A stretch of DNA of 64,000 nt from Panicum virgatum (lineage: Eukaryota > Streptophyta > Magnoliopsida > Poales > Poaceae): assembly GCF_016808335.1 (NCBI RefSeq), contig NC_053153.1:21215033-21279032 (forward strand), in the 5' to 3' direction. The position numbers and the translations under genes are program-made. The notes under the pieces are model-generated. The model was given only the letters and a program-made list of their open reading frames with translations. It searched no databases and was not told the DNA's origin. Below, piece after piece: positions 58,531 to 64,000 of this stretch (the first letter of the stretch is position 1; each line of letters opens with the position of its first letter).

Positions 58531-61500
58531 TGTGAGAACAGCCCAATTTGCTCTCAGTTTAGGTGAAATTATTGATTAATCCTTTAAGATGAGGGTTAGC
58601 ACGTGTCCGTCTACCGACACGCCACGTGCTAATCCACACCTTAGAGGTATTTAACAACACAATTCACCTAGAACGAGAACAAATCCGGTAGTCCTGGTAC
58701 GTGTTTGCCACATGCCCAGGATTAAGCACACGTACCGTTATATAAGCGCGTACATTGCCGATGATTCACAAAGAGCAATTTTACACAATGAATATTATAA
58801 GTTTGATATAGGAGGGTTCAACTAACTTCCATTACAAATCTTGGACTCGCGAATGCCATATTAAACAGGAACTTAAAATTTATTGTATTTACATACTCTT
58901 ACGGAGTTCGATTACGATAAAACCTACTACGATGATGATGTCTTGCTCAAGGACACCATCCCAACCTCAACGACCTACTCCTCCCCCGTACCTGGAACGG
59001 CGGGGTAGAAGTGGCCGAACACCACTTCCGGTTCACCTGCAACTAGGGTTAGAAGCACCCTGAGTACAAAGGTATTCGCAAGACTTACGCGATTAAATAA
59101 ACAAGGATCATGCAAAGGCTCAAGTAAAAACTTTAAGGTTTAGTAATTATTGCACTAGCATGAACTCTCTAAACTAACACCTAGTAAAATTAATTAATGT
59201 TGCCCGAACCCCCATTAAATTTTAGTAGAACATACTAGGAATAACATAGTTATTCCCGAGTTACTAAAATCCATTCCAACATGTCCGCACTTCTACGAGG
59301 AGTTCATGGGATAAAGAGCATGCTCATAACCGAGAGCGCGGCAATTTTAATTGATTATAACCTTGCAAGGGTGTACTACTTTACCCACACGACGCAAGGA
59401 CCATGCAACTCACCCAACCGGCCAAAGTTGGATAATGGGGTACCCGCGTCAACCGTTCCCAACAAGGCTCGATCATTGAGATTTTCACACCTAGCTTACG
59501 CGTAGAGACTTAGTTTCCACCGGGGACATCTCTAAACTTTCCTACACATAGGTCCACCCGGGGACACCTCTAAGCCTCTCTGCATAGCCCTTAGCCACGT
59601 ATCTAGGACTGCACATCAATGATCAAGTCAAAGAAGGTAATTGGCTCATCCGTACCATTATATTGGATATGTGGTAGCAGTAGCACGGAAAGGTGCTCAA
59701 AACCGACGTCATCCACGGACCCCTTAATCGGTCCAAGCGGACTATGCCCATATGACTTCATTCTCTAGGCCCTACCTTTCCGCTCGAACCTCGATACTGC
59801 ATCCACTTGCCCCAGTTGCTCAAGTGCGATCAAGGATAATCAGGTAAATGTGATACTCCAAACCATTCCTTTCGAGCAAGCAATATGCGTATTCTAAGCA
59901 GGGCTAAGCATCTAGTCAGATTAAGTTATTAACTGACTAACAAGTGACAAGGACATGGATAACAATTCAAGGAAGGGTAATGCAAGAGAGTAGGTACCAA
60001 AATGCAATACATACATACATACTATATAACCCCATATTACCCGGTGATGTAACTAACTAACTCAGATTAAATAGGAGTAAGGATGCTTAGCTACTTGCCT
60101 TGGATAGCTTCGGACTCGACCACGAACTGGACTCCGGGTTCAGGCTCGACGGACTCGGCATGCTCAACGGGTTCGTTCTCCGACGGTTCAGTCACTATAA
60201 TGCATGAATGAGATGCCAGAATTAGCATGATGCCATGATTGTGCAAGAAATGCTATGCATGAAATGAGATGCATGCGTTAGTGTGATACCCTAGATTATG
60301 CAAGGATGATAAGACATGCATAATGAATGGCACATATGCGATGATGCACAAACGTAACACACGCGACGACAAACAATCACTATCGTACACGCGAACAGAA
60401 AAGCTAGATCAAGAATTAGCAAATAACTTATATAGAAATCATAAATCACAAATTAAATTGAACATGCAGAGGACATTACAAGGAACTCATGAAAATTGGT
60501 TTTGCAGCAAAAGCATTTTCCTATAATTAATCATAAATATATTAATTTTCAGCTACTCTAAACAAGATAAATCGGAAAGTCATGTAAACTCAACTAAACA
60601 AATCTAAAAAAATTATCATAGAAACTAGGTAGGAACACAAGACTAACAAAACTAGTTTTGCCATTTTACCAATTTCTAGCGCAAAGTTCTATATTAAACC
60701 ATTTTTGGATAGAGCAAATGATAACACACTAAAACCCTAACAAACAGCAGTGAAACATACAAAAAAAACATTTTTCCTAAGTGTATCTTAGTGATATGAA
60801 CCCAACAAAATAAGTTTCGTATTTTTCCGAGGTTTGTAGAATTTTCTACGCATTTTTCAACATTGCAGCACAAATCAAGAAACCCTAAACGTAGATCCAC
60901 CCCACGGTCAGCCAGCCCTGAGGCTGACAGGCGGGGCCCACGGGCCAGCGGCCCACCAGCCCGAGTCGAGGCCAACCAGGGGCCTTGACCCGTGGCGGGG
61001 CGCGGCCAGGGTGCGCTGTGGGCGCGGCCATGGCGTCGCGCGCGGGGTGGAGGGAACGGCGGCGAAGCTCACCAGCGGCGGCGCGGGCAAGGAGCGGTGA
61101 CGAGGAGGCGGCGCGACGGCGCTAGGCGGCGGCGGTCGGCGAGCTCCGCCGGGGTGCCTGCACGATGAAGGAAAGGACCGAGTGAGGAGGGGAATCGAAG
61201 GAGGAGGGTGAGAGGGAGCTCCCCGCACGAGGAATCGAGGAGAGACCGACCGGAGACGATGAATCGACGGCGGCGAGGGAGCTCGGGGTGGCGGCAATGG
61301 AGGGCTAGGGTTTGGGGAAGGGGAAAGATGGGGTCGGGCTCTCTAAATGGACGAGGAGAGGGCGAGGGGGCGGACTCGACGCGGATAAGGACGAACGCGG
61401 AATGAGGATCGCTGGCGCGTGGCGTGAGGATGGCCGGCGGCGGCGACGCGTGCGGTCCGGCGTGCCGAGCAGAACAGAGAGAGGAGGAGATGGAGAGGCT

Positions 61501-61561
61501 GATGGGTGGGCCCGGCGAGGAAAAATTTATTTATTTCTTTTTTTTCCTTGGGCTGTGACAG
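58531..61561 (-). mobile_element. 3-kb LTR-like unit (solo LTR candidate)
   Basis: On the minus strand it begins TGTCACAGCCC and ends GGGCTGTTCTCACA, giving TG...CA ends with short inverted repeats. The flanking 5-mers are GCAGG (58526-58530) and GTAGG (61562-61566), a 5-bp duplication with one transition. It has no coding capacity. The minus-strand 5' part is GC-rich with an AAACCCTAG leader-like segment and the rest is AT-rich. Confidence 0.55.
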
Positions 61562-62459
61562 TAGGCCCCTCCTCCGGTTCGTGTCCCTAATGGTCAGGGC
61601 AATTTTGCGCCGGCTGTACATCGGCGCCAAGCAGGTCCACCCGAGGATGACCTTCCATGCGCTCCCGCCTCTCGGGAGTGCTGATATCGCACAAGGGCTT
61701 CGCTACCTCGGGTGGGTCACTCATGTCCTGTCTGTCGATCCCAAGCTCCTCCAAGTAGCTCTCGAGCCGATGGGTGCCAAAGTTGCCCTCCTCTGTGCAT
61801 AACCGATCGAGGTGAGTGGTGACCCTAGTTTGAGATGCAAAATGGAGAAAAGACAAAGAAACATGAACTTGCCACCAAGAAAGGTCCGTGCAACGTCATT
61901 GTTGTCGTAGTACCAGTAAACAAGGCGGGGGCGATCCCTCAATGGAGAGATACGGTGCCATATGACGCCGCAGGTGACAATAGCCCTAGTCAGGTTGATG
62001 GCCTTTAGGGACAGGATGCGGCCCTTCAAGTTGTTGATGAGGTCGGTGTCTGGGGCAGCTTCTGCCTAGGTGTCATCGAATACCGGCGCAACTGTCGGGA
62101 GGTCGTACTCGTCCAGGCCGTTCCTTGTGTGGGCGATCTAGAACCACTGCTCCCTCCACTTACGCATCTTGAACAGAATGTATTGGGTGGAGTCGCGGAG
62201 TGGAAGTAGCATCTCCCGGTGGTGGCACTACCTCCTGCGTGGCGGAGAACGTAGAGGGAGCGGAAGAGCACAAGACAAGGAGTGACACCCAGAAATTGTT
62301 CATATAGATAAACAAATGTGGATAGATGACGAATTGAATTTGGTGTGAGATGAGCTAAGCGGTGTGGTAGTGGATGGATGAAAAATTAAATTTGGTGTGA
62401 GATGAGTTAGGCGATTGTGGTAGTACTGGAGCAAGGAGAGGAGGGACTCGGAGTAGAGA

Positions 62460-62588
62460 CAGGGGCGGCTCCAGGAATTGGAGGTAGGGGAGTTTATCTC
62501 CCTTCTCCTTCCTCCAGCTTCCCGTTTCCTCTTCATCTTCTTGGGTAAGAGGCATGAGCCCCCAGCCCCCACGCTGGCTCCGCCGCTG
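62460..62588. mobile_element. Short hAT-like end fragment
   Basis: Inverted ends CAGGGGCGGCTCCAGG and CAGCGGCGGAGCCAGC are hAT-like, but no 8-bp duplication is seen. The interior AGGAATTGGAGGTAG...CTTCTCCTTCCTCCA resembles 55170-55215. Confidence 0.4.
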
Positions 62589-63126
62589 CCAGGGTTCAGC
62601 TGGTCGCTGCGGCATGCTGTGCCGAGCAATCTGGTGTGGGGCTGGATAGAGTCAATGACCGAAATTTTCAGGCATGTGGCGTGATGGTTCCTTTGAGCAA
62701 GTTATACGTGCTGGTGAGGCTTTGCGCCGTCGTGTGAGAACTTTTACGGGCCTGATTTCTCTGACAACGAAGTGTTGTACAGGTGCTGAAATTTCACACT
62801 CACGCCGCGCAAAATTCATGGGGAAAGCCATGCTTTTTGTTGGTTTCTGAAGAAAAGGCAATGGCTGATGGCCACATGCGTATTGCGACCTTTGGGTCAA
62901 GCTCTTGGACCTAACACCTAAACGGCATGATACGGTGCACTTTGTGCTCTTCTGTGCCCGTGAAAGACTTCTTTGTGTCTTTTAGCACAAATACACGTCA
63001 TGCCTTTGCAAAATCCTTCCTATCTCTTGGCACATTTCTATAGAGCAAACCCGAGCAAGAGTATGGCTATATGAATAGGGTTCAGTGTCTTTCTGGCAAA
63101 CCGATTGCTCTTGCAGATTCATGTGC
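62589..63126. other. Spacer, no gene seen
   Basis: No recognised feature before the last LTR. Confidence 0.4.
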
Positions 63127-64000
63127 TGAAGGACCGAAGTCGGCGACCAGAGGGGGGTGAATGGGAGCCGATCTAAATTTTTTCGAAATTCGAATCGTCG
63201 GCCTATGTCCCAAAATCGCCCAAGCCCTCAAATGTTCTGACCAAAGTTTGGAGTAGCTATTGAAAAGCAAAATCAACACAAAAGGCCTCGAACGAGCAAA
63301 CGAAACCACGAAGCAAAATGGAAGCGATTTGGAAAACTGCAGAACTGATATGCCAGGACCGGTCTGACCGGTGCACTGGACCGGTCTGACCGGTCACGCC
63401 TGTTCAAAAACTAGCAGACCGGTCTGACCGGTCTTGCCAACCGGTCTGACCGGTGGTACCCAGAAAACCCCCGAAATCCAACTTTCAAACCACGAATCTC
63501 GAGCAAATTGCGTTCAAATTCAATGAAACTCGGAGAAAAGCTTCGTTCCTACCCCAAGAACATATCCCCAAGAGATCTCACCCTAAAGATATCCATAGCA
63601 CGAGAATTTCGGGATGAGATCAAAAGGGATGGGGTTTTCTCTAGAACTCAAGAAATCGAATTCGAACGAACTAGTGATTCCAGAGGGTTTAGGACAAGGC
63701 TAGAAGCACGGGAATCACAGCAAAGAACTCGTGGAACCATCGCAATCGTGTGCACCAAAAACGAAACCAAAATCCATCACAACCGGGCACAAAAACGATG
63801 AGATTGACTCGATTCAAAAGCCCAGAGGGCACGAGGAGGATAGGGCCTCCTTTCCCAATCAAATCTCACACAAGGTCTCAACAATCCATCAACTAAATCT
63901 ACCCTAAAGGGAAGAACGGGGGGAGAGAGACACAGGGGCGGTGGCCTGGAGAAACAGATAATTCACGGACAAGTTCTAAAAGCCGCACTTAACCTAACAC
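63127..64000. mobile_element. Start of another Sirevirus-family LTR (cut by window end)
   Basis: From TGAAGGACCGAAGTCGGCG onward it follows the 32566 and 41618 LTRs at clearly lower identity. It has four ACCGGTCTGACCGGT palindromes between 63358 and 63456 and keeps CCAGAGGGTTTAGGAC and the GAGGATAGGGCC parts. It runs to the window edge, so it may be a solo LTR or one end of a full element. Confidence 0.85.

Larger units (their letters stand above)
55200..62271 (-). pseudogene. Decayed transposon ORF with nested insertions
   Basis: Minus-strand pieces at about 62271-61587, 58500-57868 and 55984-55262 read as fragments of one transposon protein. The first has a YWYYDNNDVARTFLGGKF segment and a KMRKWREQWF-like segment that remind me of the plant 'putative gypsy-type transposon' family. 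The last piece is a long coiled coil with heptads such as HDLEEQAVRER, EEEVEHVRS and AAESRAHGLEELL. Stops and shifts are frequent. Two large insertions, a CACTA element and an LTR-like unit, separate the pieces. The family assignment is an inference from style. Confidence 0.45.

Noticed and set aside
1..64000. CRISPR arrays, operons, bacterial genes, canonical tRNA or rRNA genes
   Set aside because: No regularly spaced identical repeats, no compact gene strings and no complete cloverleaf found by eye; intron structure and transposons are those of a plant nuclear genome.

Overview
This window is nuclear DNA from a grass (Poaceae), probably a panicoid. The evidence is GT-AG introns, GC-rich first exons beside AT-rich introns, a plant Pol II snRNA promoter, a chloroplast-type glutamyl-tRNA reductase, and dense grass-type transposons (Sirevirus Copia, Gypsy LTR, L1 LINE, CACTA, hAT, PIF/Harbinger and Helitron-like elements). 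No taxon below family can be fixed by reading alone.

Left third (1-21.5 kb), gene-bearing: an F-box/LRR gene (+, two coding exons), a membrane steroid-binding (MAPR) gene (+, two exons), a tandem second MAPR gene (+, three exons) whose new first exon encodes a chloroplast transit-like peptide, a U2-type snRNA gene with upstream sequence element, TATA box and 3' box, a decayed third MAPR copy, and an R2R3-MYB gene (-, three exons). The F-box/MAPR adjacency matches what I recall of Arabidopsis At3g48880/At3g48890, so it may be ancient microsynteny.

Middle (21.5-46.3 kb), insertion-rich: a second decayed MAPR copy (a duplicate of the first pseudogene) is split into pieces at 21.8, 31.7-32.6 and 43.2-44.0 kb. 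The gaps hold a Helitron-like element, a Tourist MITE, a 3.4-kb AT-rich repeat array carrying a Gypsy LTR, a SINE, a kiwellin gene broken by a 58-bp tandem duplication, and a 10.66-kb Sirevirus with both LTRs, primer site, polypurine tract and target-site duplication. A 232-bp MITE sits inside the last pseudogene piece, followed by a 5'-truncated LINE.

Right third (46.3-64 kb): MITEs, an hAT element with a perfect 8-bp duplication, an apparently intact three-exon HEMA gene (first enzyme of tetrapyrrole synthesis), then a decayed transposon ORF (-) interrupted by a 1.88-kb CACTA element and a 3-kb LTR-like unit, and finally the start of another Sirevirus LTR.

The apparently functional genes (F-box, two MAPR, MYB, HEMA, perhaps U2) do not form one pathway, although MAPR proteins bind heme and HEMA starts heme synthesis. 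The best candidate for something undescribed is the plastid-extended MAPR paralogue at 11392-13696.
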